Source: Reticulascus tulasneorum (taxonomy: Eukaryota > Ascomycota > Sordariomycetes > Glomerellales > Reticulascaceae). Taken from it: a stretch of 64,000 nt of DNA. The notes beneath the pieces were generated by a model. The model worked only from the letters and a program-made list of their open reading frames with translations. It was not told where the DNA came from and did no database searches. The DNA lies in assembly GCA_001557505.1 (NCBI GenBank), contig LSAX01000003.1, forward strand, positions 1,922,001-1,986,000, written 5' to 3'. The position numbers and the translations under genes are program-made. Positions within the stretch are counted from its first letter, which is position 1; every line of letters begins with the position of its first letter. This document shows, piece by piece, positions 45,830-56,311 of the stretch.

Positions 45830-48800
45830 ATGGCAAACCATCATCCCTCTCCTACAGTGGCCATGCAAGTCCAGCATGGCCCTCCCGGCGCTCCCCCTCC
45901 GCCAGGTCTTCAGCACGGCGCGGCGCAGTATGCGCCGTCGCGCCAGATCCTCCTCATGAACGAGGCAGTCTGGATGCAAATAGGTATGTCCCGCATCCAT
46001 TCGTCCAAGATTCGCTGCTAATGTTCGGCCGCAGGGAGCTTTGCTGAGCTCCTCGGAGACCTGGACGATGCGATGCATGCCTACGAATGTGCTCTAAGAG
46101 CAAACCCACAGTCGGTCCAAGCTATGAACGCCATCAGCTTAGTGTTGAGGACACGGGAAGACTTTCCTAAAGCCGTCGAATACTTGCAGGCTATCTTGAA
46201 GATAGACGCTACTAATGGCGAGGTTTGGGGCAGCCTAGGTTAGTCCCTTCCGTCCAACCCGCTCTCCGTACCGAAGCGACTTACTAATTCCTTGACATAG
46301 GTCACTGCTATCTCATGATGGATGATTTGCAGCAGGCATATGCTGCCTATCAGTCGGCCCTGGTCAATTTGAGAAGTCCCAGGGTACGTTGTGCATCCCG
46401 TCCTATATAAGCTGCGCGTTCTAATCCCAAGTTCAGGAACCCAAGCTCTGGTATGGCATTGGTATTCTCTATGACCGATACGGCTCACTCGACCATGCCG
46501 AGGAGGCATTTTCCCAAGTGATGCAGATGCAGCCTGATTTCGAGAAGGCCAACGAAATTTATTTCCGCCTTGGCATTATCTACAAACAGCAGCAAAAGTA
46601 CGGGCAGAGTCTCGAGGTATGTAGCCCCAGTCTTCGGTGCTTGGACAAGGTCTCATAGTCGTACAGTGTTTCAAGTACATTGTCAATTCTCCGCCTCCAC
46701 CTTTGACTGAAGAGGACATTTGGTTCCAGATCGGTCATGTTCACGAGCAGCAGAAAGACGTAGGTTGAACTCATACCCTTACTCATATCAGTTTTCCCTA
46801 ACATGGTGTGTCGCAGTACGATAGCGCCAAGGCAGCCTACCAACGAGTCCTTGAGCGCGATCCTAATCACGCCAAGGTCCTCCAGCAACTCGGATGGCTT
46901 CACCACCAACAATCTAATAGCTTCCAAAGTCAAGATCGCGCGATCGAGTATTTGGAGAAGTCTGTTGCAGCTGGTTCGTAGCCTCCCTCCATCATTCAAT
47001 ATTCAAGCAGCAGCTGACAGTTTGTAGAACAAGGCGATGCACAGAGTTGGTATCTTCTCGGTCGATGCTACATGTCGCAGCAGAAGTACCCCAAGGCATA
47101 CGAAGCCTATCAACAAGCGGTGTACCGTGACGGACGGAACCCTACATTCTGGTGCTCCATCGGCGTACTCTACTACCAAATTAATCAGTACCGAGATGCA
47201 CTTGATGCGTACTCCCGTGCCATACGCTTGAATCCATTCATTTCGGAGGTCTGGTATGACCTCGGCACTCTGGTAAGTTTGCAATTTCGAAAGTCAGTTT
47301 TGAACCATACTAACTAGCATTCCAGTACGAGTCTTGTAACAACCAGATCAGCGACGCTTTAGATGCTTATCAGCGGGCTGCTGAGCTTGACCCGGCCAAT
47401 CCCCATATCAAGGCGAGACTGCAGTTGCTGAGAAACGGTGGTGCCAATGGCGGTCCACCGCCCAGTGCCCCACAGCCAGCTGATGTGCACCCTCAAGCAT
47501 ACCAGGTTGGACCACCGGCACCTCAATGGGGAGGCTCTGCTCCTCAACAGCCGCAGCCACCACCACCTGGTGGACCTGGAGCTCCCGGTCAAGGATGGGG
47601 AAGACTGGCTGACATCAACCCACCTCCGCAACCACCAAATCCCTACGAGCAGAGAGGCGAGCAGTTCCGTGGCGGCCAGGCTCCTCCTATGCCGCGCCAG
47701 CCGAGTCCTCGTCAGGAACAGCATCTCCGGCCGCATTACTCGGACCCTAACCGTCCTGGTCCAGGCCCTGGGCCTGGGCCTGGGCCAATCCGACGTGGAC
47801 CGAGCCCGCCGCCCCCGGCTCCTCACTATTCGCAACAACCTCCACCTCCTCCTTCACATCAAGCGCCGACTTCGGGTGGGCGCGTAGCAAACCCCAACTA
47901 CCAACCTACGCCGATTCCTAACCCTGGACCCAATGGTGGTCACGCAAATCAACTACCTCAGTTCCGAGGCACCAACAGCCCCCGACCCGGTGAACGGCTG
48001 ATGCATGACAACCGGATGCCATCTCCTAAATCTGCGTACCCTCAGCATCAACCACCACCACCACCACCCTACGGTCATCACCCTGAAGCCCCACCACAGG
48101 GGCCTATGGAGGCAGGAGCTCCCCCACCACCGCCTCCTCAAGCGTTGTCCGCTGATCCTGGTCTACAGCGAGAGCATGACCGACCGCCATCTGTCGGACC
48201 GAAGAGGATGCGGGAATGGGAGGAGGATTCCTCTCATAAGCGTCCAGCGAACGACGAAAACCGGGCTCGATTAGATGATGTGCGGCCTCGCAGGCCATCT
48301 ACACCACCTGGTGCTCGCGAACCGTATCGACGAAACTCCTCTGAAGCCCGCCGCTTCGAGGAGCATCGACGGATGGAAGATCAGCGTCGGGCAGAAGAGC
48401 AAAGAAGGGCGGAAGACATTCGACGAGCTGAAGAGCATCGCCATGTCAACGATGGTTACCATCCTTCTGAGGCTGCACACCACCCACCAAGCCACCCCAT
48501 GCCTCCAAACCACCTTCCGCCAATGCAGCAAGCTGCGGCTCCAATGCCAAACATTCTTCACGACGGTCCTCAGCCTGGTCCGGTTCCCAAGGACTACCCA
48601 GCTGATGAGCGACAAGTCATGGAACACCCTCCCGCAGTTCGCCCACCACCGGTGAACGAACCTGAGAGAGCGGCCAGGAAAATGGACGTCGACGAGGACT
48701 ACGATGACAGTGGAGAAGATGACAAGAAGGCGTCTATCGCAGCCACCAACGGCTCCGGCCCTACGTCGGCAGCAGGAGACATGAAGACCACTACGCCTAC

Positions 48801-48855
48801 AAGCGCGAGCATCAATGGAATGATGGGCCCGGCGCCAAAAGTTGAATCGTCCTAG
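45830..48855 (+). CDS. SSN6: Ssn6/Cyc8 TPR general corepressor
   Basis: TPR half of the Tup1-Ssn6 corepressor, which links DNA-binding repressors to Tup1 and histone deacetylases. Eight exons: 45830-45983, 46035-46238, 46301-46383, 46437-46616, 46667-46759, 46817-46973, 47028-47272, 47326-48855; 881 aa. About ten tandem TPRs cover residues ~45-380, for example GDLDDAMHAYECALRANPQS and KYPKAYEAYQQAVYRDGRNP. The rest is disordered: Pro/Gln/His-rich, a Gly-Pro run (GPGPGPGPGP), an Arg/Glu charged helix with RRAEEQRRAEDIRRAEEHR, and an acidic DVDEDYDDSGEDD before the end. The open frame continues upstream of the ATG without a stop for some distance (MAQHQ-like sequence from a GTG at 45773), so an N-terminal extension is possible, but no earlier ATG was found. 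Confidence 0.95.
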
Positions 48856-49352
48856 AGACATGCCTTACAGCTTAAAATGACTTTTCTTTGTTTGTGGAAA
48901 GAAGTTTAGTGTTTCGTTTTCATGTATACCACTTCGTTTTACAGATTTGAGCTCTCTCGAGTACCTCTCTTTCGTTGAATGAGAATTGGAGGAATATGAG
49001 GTCAGTGGATATGGAATAGGTAGTTACTATGAATGAAATACATGTTGCGAAGAAACTCGAGTCTTTTTATACAGCTTGCATATACAGAGTAGTGGTGCTT
49101 TTTCGTAGTCAGCTGGGGATCTGCTCATCGACAGGCACAGACCCACCTGCATTCCGCACTTTCCCCCACCAGAGTGGCTTTGGGGGTGGAACTTCGTGCA
49201 CGTGATTAGGGTGACGGGCGACTGATTTTCCGCCCACAATTATTTTCGGCCCTAGTAGGAAATTTTGTGATGCTCTAGACCACCTCAAAATCATCCCCCC
49301 CTCACAACTTTCGGATTGATCTGTATTCCCCCTCCAGGATCAATCAATCAAG
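48856..49352. other. Intergenic between SSN6 and RPL3
   Basis: About 500 bp holding the SSN6 3' flank and the RPL3 promoter, including CACGTG at 49199 and TTAGGGTGA at 49206. No gene seen. Confidence 0.6.
49199..49214. promoter_or_regulatory. CACGTG E-box followed by TTAGGGTGA upstream of RPL3
   Basis: CACGTG at 49199-49204 and TTAGGGTGA at 49206-49214, about 140 bp before the RPL3 ATG. Cbf1 (CACGTG) and Tbf1 (TTAGGG-like) are known regulators of ribosomal protein genes in several ascomycetes. Use here is inferred. Confidence 0.45.
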
Positions 49353-50733
49353 ATGTCTCACCGAAAGTTCGAGGCTCCCCGACATGGCTCTCTGGCCTTC
49401 TTGCCAAGAAAGAGGGCAGCTCGCCACCGAGGAAAGGTGAAGTCGTAAGTGACAAATAATCAAGATCCAGTTCCTACTACCTACTCGGGCGATCCTGTGA
49501 CTGACGTTTGGGATTCTACATAGCTTCCCCAAGGATGACCCTAAGAAGCCCGTCCACCTTACTGCCGCCATGGGCTACAAGGCTGGTATGACGACCATCG
49601 TTCGTGACCTGGACCGACCCGGCGCGAAGGCGAACAGGAAGGAGGTTGTGGAGGCTGTTTCAATCATTGATACCCCACCAGTACTTGCAACGCAGCCCGC
49701 TTGGCTTTGTGCCTATGGCTAACATCTTGACAGATGATCGTTGTTGGTCTCGTAGGTTACATTGAGACTCCTCGTGGCTTGCGGTCCCTGACCACGGTCT
49801 GGGCCGAGCACTTGAGCGACGAGCTTCGACGACGATTTTACAAGAACTGGTACAAGAGCAAGAAAAAGGCATTCACCCGATATGCCAAGCAGCACTCCGA
49901 GAACAAGGGCTCTTCGATCACCCGCGAAATCGAGCGCATCAAGAAGTACTGCACTGTTGTCCGTGTCCTCGCCCACACCCAGATCCGCTTGACTCCTTTG
50001 AAGCAAAAGAAGGCCCACTTGATGGAGATCCAGGTCAACGGTGGCTCTATCGCTGACAAGGTTGAGTTCGGCTACGGTCTCTTCGAGAAGCCCGTCTCTA
50101 TCGACTCCGTCTTCGAGAAGGACGAGGTGATTGACATCATCGCCGTCACCACAGGTCACGGATACAACGGTGTTACTGCCCGATGGGGAACCAAGAAGCT
50201 CCCGAGAAAGACTCACAAAGGTCTCCGAAAGGTCGCTTGTATCGGTGCCTGGCATCCTTCCCACGTCCAATGGACTGTGGCCCGTGCTGGTCAAATGGGT
50301 TACCATCACCGTACTTCTGTCAACCACAAGGTTTACAGAATCGGAAAGGCTACCGCGGATGACAGTGCTGCGACTGAGGCAGATCTGACCAAGAAGAAGA
50401 TTACACCGTATGTCATCTCATTCTTACCAAAATTCCGCCTTCGGTTTTTTTATTGGTTCGCATATACTAATTATACTTAGACTGGGTGGCTTCGTCCGAT
50501 ACGGTGAGGTGAACAACGACTTCGTCATGGTCAAGGGTTCTATCCCAGGTACCAAGAAGCGAATCATTACGCTCCGAAAATCCATGTTCATCCACACGTC
50601 GAGAAAGGCTCTGGAGAAGATTGAGCTCAAATGGATCGATACCTCATCCGAGTTCGGTCACGGCGCGTTCCAGACCCCGGCGGAGAAGAAGCAATTCCAA
50701 GGAACTCTCAAGAAGGATTTGGCGGCTGCGTAA
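49353..50733 (+). CDS. RPL3: 60S ribosomal protein uL3
   Basis: Large cytosolic ribosomal subunit protein near the peptidyl-transferase centre. Four exons: 49353-49444, 49524-49680, 49734-50407, 50481-50733; 391 aa, close to the usual ~390. The start [20 protein letters not shown] is nearly invariant in eukaryotes. The [21 protein letters not shown] stretch holds the conserved Trp finger and the methylated His (AWHPSHV; His modified in yeast). The end ([21 protein letters not shown]) is typical. Exon 1 is split from the body by an early intron, usual for ribosomal protein genes. The third intron has a perfect TACTAAT-type branch. Confidence 0.98.
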
Positions 50734-51159
50734 AATGGGCATCTCGTTTCCTTGTATCTTGGTCATTGCATCGGTGTAGAGGGTTCTTCTCGCTGCTAGT
50801 CGACTGGTTTAGGGATTTGATCAGGTCAATTGAGAATTAAAAGATGAATCAAATCATACCCATTTATGTCTTGTCCAACTGATGGTCTCTAAACTGTCCT
50901 TTCTGATTAAAGCTTTTACCGTAGTGAGCCGATATTTTGTTTGCTCCAAGTCTCTGCTGAGGTTTTGGCTCGACCCAGTTGCACCGCAACTACCCTAGTT
51001 TGACAGGGGTCTAGCCCGCTGGATTGTTGCGTCATGGGTTAACCTTTGCCGTCGACTTCAACAGCTCCAGCCCAAACCAAGCGAGACCCAACATCTTATT
51101 TACCAACATCATACCCAACGGTCTCCTGTTACTATATTTGAACCAAGACGGCCGTCAAA
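50734..51159. other. Intergenic between RPL3 and the next gene
   Basis: RPL3 3' flank and promoter of the small acidic protein gene. An in-frame stop (TGA at 51139-51141) bounds the upstream extension of the next reading frame. Confidence 0.6.
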
Positions 51160-51354
51160 TTGGCTCCCTTAGTGTCTCACATTTACCAAAGCCCTCCGTA
51201 CCTGCGACCAATCCTCCGATCAGCCTGCACTTCCACGACAGCCACCCGCTTCTGTAGAACACCAGCCGCCTCCCAACCTAGAATCGCTCGTTGGTTCACA
51301 CCCGCAGCGAGCCGAGCTCTCTCAACCTCAAGCCTGCGGTCCGTTCCACCGAAA
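51160..51354 (+). other. In-frame ATG-less extension with mitochondrial-presequence character
   Basis: From 51148 or 51160 the frame is open into the ATG at 51355, with no ATG. From the TTG it encodes 65 residues with eight Arg and no Asp or Glu (for example RIARWFTPAASRALSTSSLRS). Near-cognate starts ACG (51148) and TTG (51160) both have A at -3 and G at +4. It may be translated as a mitochondrial targeting peptide. Confidence 0.45.
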
Positions 51355-51962
51355 ATGGCCTCTGACGAGGACTACATGGCTTTCCTGGACAAAGCCAATA
51401 AGGATCCCAATGAGGGGTACACGAAGACGCAGGGGGCGAAGGGGAAGAAGGAGTTCAAGACCACGGATGGAGGCGCATCTGTTCCTAAGGCGATAGTGGA
51501 CTTGCTGAAAGAAGATAAGGTGTATACCTCTGATGCGGACGAGGAGTTTGTGGGTGTTGCGTTGGCGTGGGATGAGGGTGGGAAGGGATTGCCAGATGAG
51601 GGTCAGTAATACCGCTCCTCGCCGAATCTTGCCCAGCTCCTAGCTTTGGCCAGCTGACACAGCTACCCTTACCGGGCGTACATTTGCTAACGACGTGCTT
51701 AACAGTGGAGTTTGCGCAATTGATCAACCATTGGGACCCCGAGAATGCGGGTGTCGAGCTTCTGGATCCGTTCGACTGGGATTCGAACGGGCAATATCAG
51801 GATGTCATCGAGGCGGTTACAAAGGCTGGGAAGGGTAATGATGTAAGGGTATACAGGGTCCCGAGGGATAGCACGCGAGTTGAATATTGGGTCGTCACAA
51901 CGGACGGGAAGGGGAAGGGTGCGAAGCTGGTTGGGGTGAAGGCGCTCGCGGTTGAGAGCTAG
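51355..51962 (+). CDS. Small acidic protein of unknown function
   Basis: Two exons, 51355-51601 and 51706-51962, 167 aa from the ATG. The N-terminus MASDEDYMAFLDKANKDP is followed by a Lys/Gly/Thr linker and a compact domain (YTSDADEEFVGVALAWDE, then EFAQLINHWDPENAGVELLDPFDWDS), ending in a two-strand piece with VEYWVVTTDGKGKGAKLVGVKALAV. Asp/Trp-rich signatures like this look familiar from fungal uncharacterised proteins, but I know no function. The second exon is fixed by phase (GAG G + TG GAG TTT). The upstream in-frame extension would target a longer form to mitochondria. Tandem with RPL3 upstream and TRP2 downstream, each over 600 bp away, so co-transcription is unlikely. Confidence 0.85.
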
Positions 51963-52791
51963 TAGGGGCTGCGGCGCGAGACGGGATCAGAGTCGCACTC
52001 TGGAGAACATGAAATCGCTCTGATTATATACACACTAGGTAGCTAAGACTTGACAAGGGGCTAGATTTCTTTCCTCATTCTCATGGCTGGTGCCGCATGT
52101 GTCCACATGAAAGTCCTTATGCTCTTGCTCATCCGCGCCTTTGTCAACTTTGGAGCCCAGGTTTTCAAGCTCACTGTCTCCGATTCTCGACCATGTGGGT
52201 ATTCGCATATTGAAATTTTCCCACGCGGCGTAATCTTCAGAGTGACTTTACAAATGGAAAGCAGTGGATTCCTACTATGTCAACCTCTGTGGGATGGTGC
52301 CAGGAGTTGAGCGAGAATTAGTTCAGATATGCGCGCAACTCTTGGATACGGCCTTAAGTTATGAAGCTGAATTTACATAGGCAGGATGAATCTTATCTAA
52401 GAATTGCCCTTTCATTTCTCAAATAATTCCACAGCATGTATTTTTGGTGGATTTCCCCTTCGACTCGGATGCACATGAATACTGGAGAGTATCAGCTCAT
52501 TGAGGCAGTTACACTAACGACCCAAAGTAGCTAGGCTGATGCCCTTATCTTATCCACGGAACGTTTGCCGTACGCTAATCGAGACGGTGCCGGTGCCGGG
52601 GTTCGCTACTCCAGACATTTATTTTAGAGGGGTGGCATTTCTTTGACTTTTTGATCTCCAGAGAGTGAGTCAGAATGCCCTCTCTTCCCGGACTCCCGCC
52701 ACGCAACAGAGTACCTTAAAACGGCCAATTTGCCATGGCGGCCAATGTGCGTGCCTGATCTTCACCCCGCGATTATTTGCAACAGCTGACC
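51963..52791. other. Intergenic upstream of TRP2
   Basis: About 830 bp; holds the 3' flank of the small acidic protein gene and the TRP2 promoter with TGAGTCA at 52666. No gene seen. Confidence 0.6.
52666..52672. promoter_or_regulatory. TGAGTCA site (Gcn4/CPC1 type) before TRP2
   Basis: Perfect palindromic TGAGTCA, 120 bp before the TRP2 ATG. It is the core site of the bZIP factor of general amino-acid control (Gcn4 in yeast, CPC1/CpcA in moulds), and tryptophan genes are classical targets. Site seen directly; binding inferred. Confidence 0.6.
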
Positions 52792-54772
52792 ATGTCTTCG
52801 CAGCGAGTTGTTTCCCCTTCCCTGGAGGACGTGAAGAGCATCATCGCCAGGGCGCAGGAGGGCGGCGTCACGAAGTCCAAGATCCTCGTCCCGCTATTCC
52901 GCCAGATCTCGTCCGACCTCATAACCCCCTCCGCGGCGTATCTCAAAGTCTCGGCGAACTCGGAGGACTCGGATTATTCTTTCCTCTTCGAGAGCGCGGC
53001 CACGGAGCGGGTGGGACGCTGGAGCTTTTGCGGCAGCGCCCCGAGGAAGTTACTCGTCACTGGTCCCGGCTTTGGGCCCGAAGTTGATCCTCTGCCCGCG
53101 CTGGAGGAAGAGCTGCAGAAATATGTCGTGGCTCATGTTCCGGGTCTGCAATTGCCACCATTGGCAGGGGGAGCGGTGGGTTTGACCATTCATGGAGGCT
53201 TGTCCTCGAAGTAGTGGTGCATTTTGCTGATGGAACTGTGCAGATAGGTTATGTCGGATATGATTGCGTCAGGTGAGCATGCGAAACTTCGTCGGTGTCT
53301 ATACCAGAGATTTAATCAACTCTTATAGATATTTCGAGCCAAAAACTGCACGTCCTATGACCGACGTGTTGAAGGTAGGATCCCTGTATTTGCGACTTAC
53401 CTTAATACGACTTCTAATGTTTCCCTCTAGATCCCAGAGAGCTTGTTTATGCTCTTCGACACGATTGTGGCGTTTGATCGATATGTAAGCCGACTGACCG
53501 GCACCTCCGTTTAAAGACACACAGGCTGATACCATGTAGATGGGAACGATCAAAGTCATCACCTATCTCCATGTGCCAGATAACTTGACAGACCTCTCCC
53601 GGCTATACAGCCTGGCAAAAGACACACTTGACAAGCTAGTCGACGTCCTCGACTCTCCGGAGATTCCGGTACCAGAGCAACAGCCGATCAAGCTCGGCCA
53701 GGAGTACACGTCGAATATTGGACAGAAGGGCTACGAACAGCATGTTACAACGTTGAAAAAGCACATCGTAAGTGGGGATATTATCCAGGCAGTGCCGTCG
53801 CAACGATTCGCAAGGCCGACAAGCTTGCATCCTTTCAATATCTACCGCCACCTACGGACTGTCAACCCTTCGCCATACTTGTTCTACGTGAACTGCAAGG
53901 ACTTCCAACTCGTCGGCGCATCACCCGAGCTTCTGGTGAAATCGGAAAACCAGAGAATCATCACGCATCCAATCGCCGGGACCGTGAAGAGAGGGAAGAC
54001 ACCCGAGGAGGACGAGAGGCTCGCGGATGAGCTGCGAAACTCGCTCAAGGACCGCGCGGAGCATGTCATGTTGGTTGATCTGGCACGCAACGATATCAAC
54101 AGGGTTGGCGACCCATTCACAGTTCGCGTAGACCGATTGATGGTGGTGGAGAAATTCTCGCACGTCCAGCATCTTGTTTCGCAGGTCTCGGGTGTCTTGA
54201 GAGAAGGGCAGACGAGATTTGATGCGTTCCGCTCGGTCTTCCCGGCGGGGACAACGTCGGGGGCGCCGAAAGTGAAGGCAATGGAGTTGATATCAGAGCT
54301 GGAGAAAGAGAAGCGCGGGATTTATGCCGGCGCGGTTGGATACTTGTTTGCCTCACCACTCCCTGTAATGATATACGGCTTGCTGACAGTTGAAACAGTG
54401 GTTATTCATCCTTAGATTTAGAGGGTAAAGAGGTGGAGGGAGCAATGGACACATGCATCGCTTTGCGGACAATGCTCCTGAAAGACGGGGTTGCATACCT
54501 ACAAGCCGGTAAGCAGACTCCTTGAGTATACCTTGTATATGCTTGGAGTCATTGAAGCTAATATTGTGTCTAGGCGGCGGCATTGTATTCGATTCAGACG
54601 AGACAGACGAGTATTGGGAGACGATGGTGAGTCAAACGCCAGTCGATCGTGTAGACATCAAGGCCGCTTTGCTAACAATGGTGGGTAGAACAAACTCGGT
54701 GCAAATATGCAATGCATTACAACTGCGGAAGATTTCTATTATGAGCAACAGCAAGCTGCGAGCAAAGCATAG
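52792..54772 (+). CDS. TRP2: Anthranilate synthase component I
   Basis: First committed step of tryptophan synthesis: chorismate to anthranilate, with ammonia from the glutamine amidotransferase partner (TRP3/trp-1). Eight exons: 52792-53175, 53244-53272, 53329-53374, 53431-53484, 53540-54345, 54399-54508, 54574-54626, 54689-54772; 521 aa. The tryptophan feedback pocket starts with FLFES (residues 64-68). The chorismate-binding core includes PIAGTVKRG and [18 protein letters not shown], and the late exons give [39 protein letters not shown] and NKLGANMQC. The fifth intron uses a weak donor (GTTTGC at 54346) but is required to keep GYFGYSS in frame. Convergent with the RGS gene, 135 bp between stops. 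Confidence 0.96.
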
Positions 54773-54907
54773 CTAAATACCAAAATCCAGGCTCTAGCAC
54801 TCAATGTAGTGTCAGCGATACATCATGGCACATCATGGTAAAGCACAATCAATGTGAGGTTTAGATGGCATAGAATGTAGTCTCTTTTGACTATCAATAC
54901 CTATGGC

Positions 54908-56311
54908 TCAAAATAGATTCCGCGAAGGGAGGAAGATTGACCCAACCGTCATCCCAACCGTTAAGAGTACTGCCCATAGAATCGCTCCGGCGATCACCCC
55001 GTCCTGCAGCACCCTTATATGCCTGTTCTGGCTTGCCGCGCACCCCTCAAACACTCGCTGCCATAACCATTTCTTTCCATAGCTTTCCACCCAGACCTCC
55101 GCCTTGAACTCGTTCCGCGGTCCAAATGTCTGCAGACTGTCTTTCCGTAACGGATCCACGGCGCTGAATGCCGAGTCGTTCGTCCCCTTCCGCAGATGCC
55201 GCTTGAACCCACCCGCCTCGAGATCCACGGCCTGCTCCCACGGTCTCAGTTGCCGTGTATTGCTTATGTGAAGAAAGAGGGATACGCCGTCGACGGCGGC
55301 GATGAGGACGGTCAGGCCGGTCAAGTAGAGCGGGGCGCAGACCACGCGCCAGAAGTGGGACCAGGATGAGAGGGTCAGGGCGGCGAGGAGGCCGAGGCCG
55401 ACGAGGACGATGAGGAAGCCCAGAAGGACGAGGAGAAAGCGGAGGGAGGTGTTGGTGTTGGACATGGAGTAGCGGATGAAGTTGGGGTGGAGCTTGCCGC
55501 GGAGGATGGACTCTGCCTTGTCGATGGCCGGGAGTAGGGCGGACGGGTGCGTGGTCTGGGATGTTGCGGTGAGGATGGCGTGGCGATCCTCCTTGGTGAG
55601 GTTTAGATGCCTCGGGCTTCCGGCTGCGATGTAGTGGGCCACGATCCTGTCAATCTCTTCCCTGAAAGGTTGAGCATCGGCTGCGTGGTGGGTTAGCACT
55701 TGGCTCTCTCGTATGACTGGCGCAGGTGACTTACTGGCTGAATTCCGTGATGGGATCTCTGCCGCGGGCTCAGGCTGGCGAGGAAGTGAGAAGTTCGTCG
55801 CGCCGGACTCGTCCCTCTTGTGCTTCTTGGATGTGTACACGGAGCTGTTGTTGTCCTCTTCCAGAATGTCCAGGACGTTGCTGACTTTGCTCGCGTTCCG
55901 CGACCGTCTCTCCCTCGGCGCCCATCTCCTCCCCCCATCCGGATCCCACCGCGGCGAGGTGCCTCTCTCCTCTGGGGCGAGGCTCCTCCACCGCTGGATG
56001 TAGTCGCAGTACCACAGGAAGAACTGCAACGTCTCTGCATCCTGCTCGACGTACATGAGGTAGTCCATGAAGTCGTTCAACGAACAGGGCTGGGATGTCT
56101 CAGTACGCAGTTCCCACCACTCTCACGGTGACGAGGGAAGGAAACTCACAGGAAGTGTCTTGTTCTTGATGACCTCTTCGAACCCCAGATTTGGGTGTAT
56201 CCATTTCTTCGTCCGCCTCGCTCTGGCGTTATATCGGTTCATGTCCTCGTCCATCATCGGCGGCCGCCAGAGCCTCTGCTCCGTGGGCGCGCGGTAGGTC
56301 TTCAGAGACAT
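54908..56311 (-). CDS. RGS-domain membrane protein
   Basis: Probable regulator of heterotrimeric G-protein signalling, resembling fungal RGS proteins with C-terminal membrane segments. Three exons: 56311-56150, 56089-55735, 55680-54908; 429 aa. The N-terminal RGS half (GFEEVIKNKTLPPCSLNDF, YVEQDAETLQFFLWYCDYIQRW) is separated from its second half (PFREEIDRIVAHYIAAGSPRHLNL, SALLPAIDKAESILRGKLHPNFIRY) by a disordered insert of about 100 residues. Three membrane segments follow: FLLVLLGFLIVLVGLGLLAAL, LYLTGLTVLIAAVDGVSLFL, and GVIAGAILWAVLLTVGMTVG near the end. The 54-nt intron at 55734-55681 is a multiple of three without a stop. If retained, the protein is 447 aa. Orthology to a specific Rgs gene is not claimed. 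Confidence 0.87.

Noticed and set aside
48271..48861. 196-codon minus-strand frame opposite the SSN6 tail
   Set aside because: Shadow of Pro/Arg-rich coding sequence; no independent signals.
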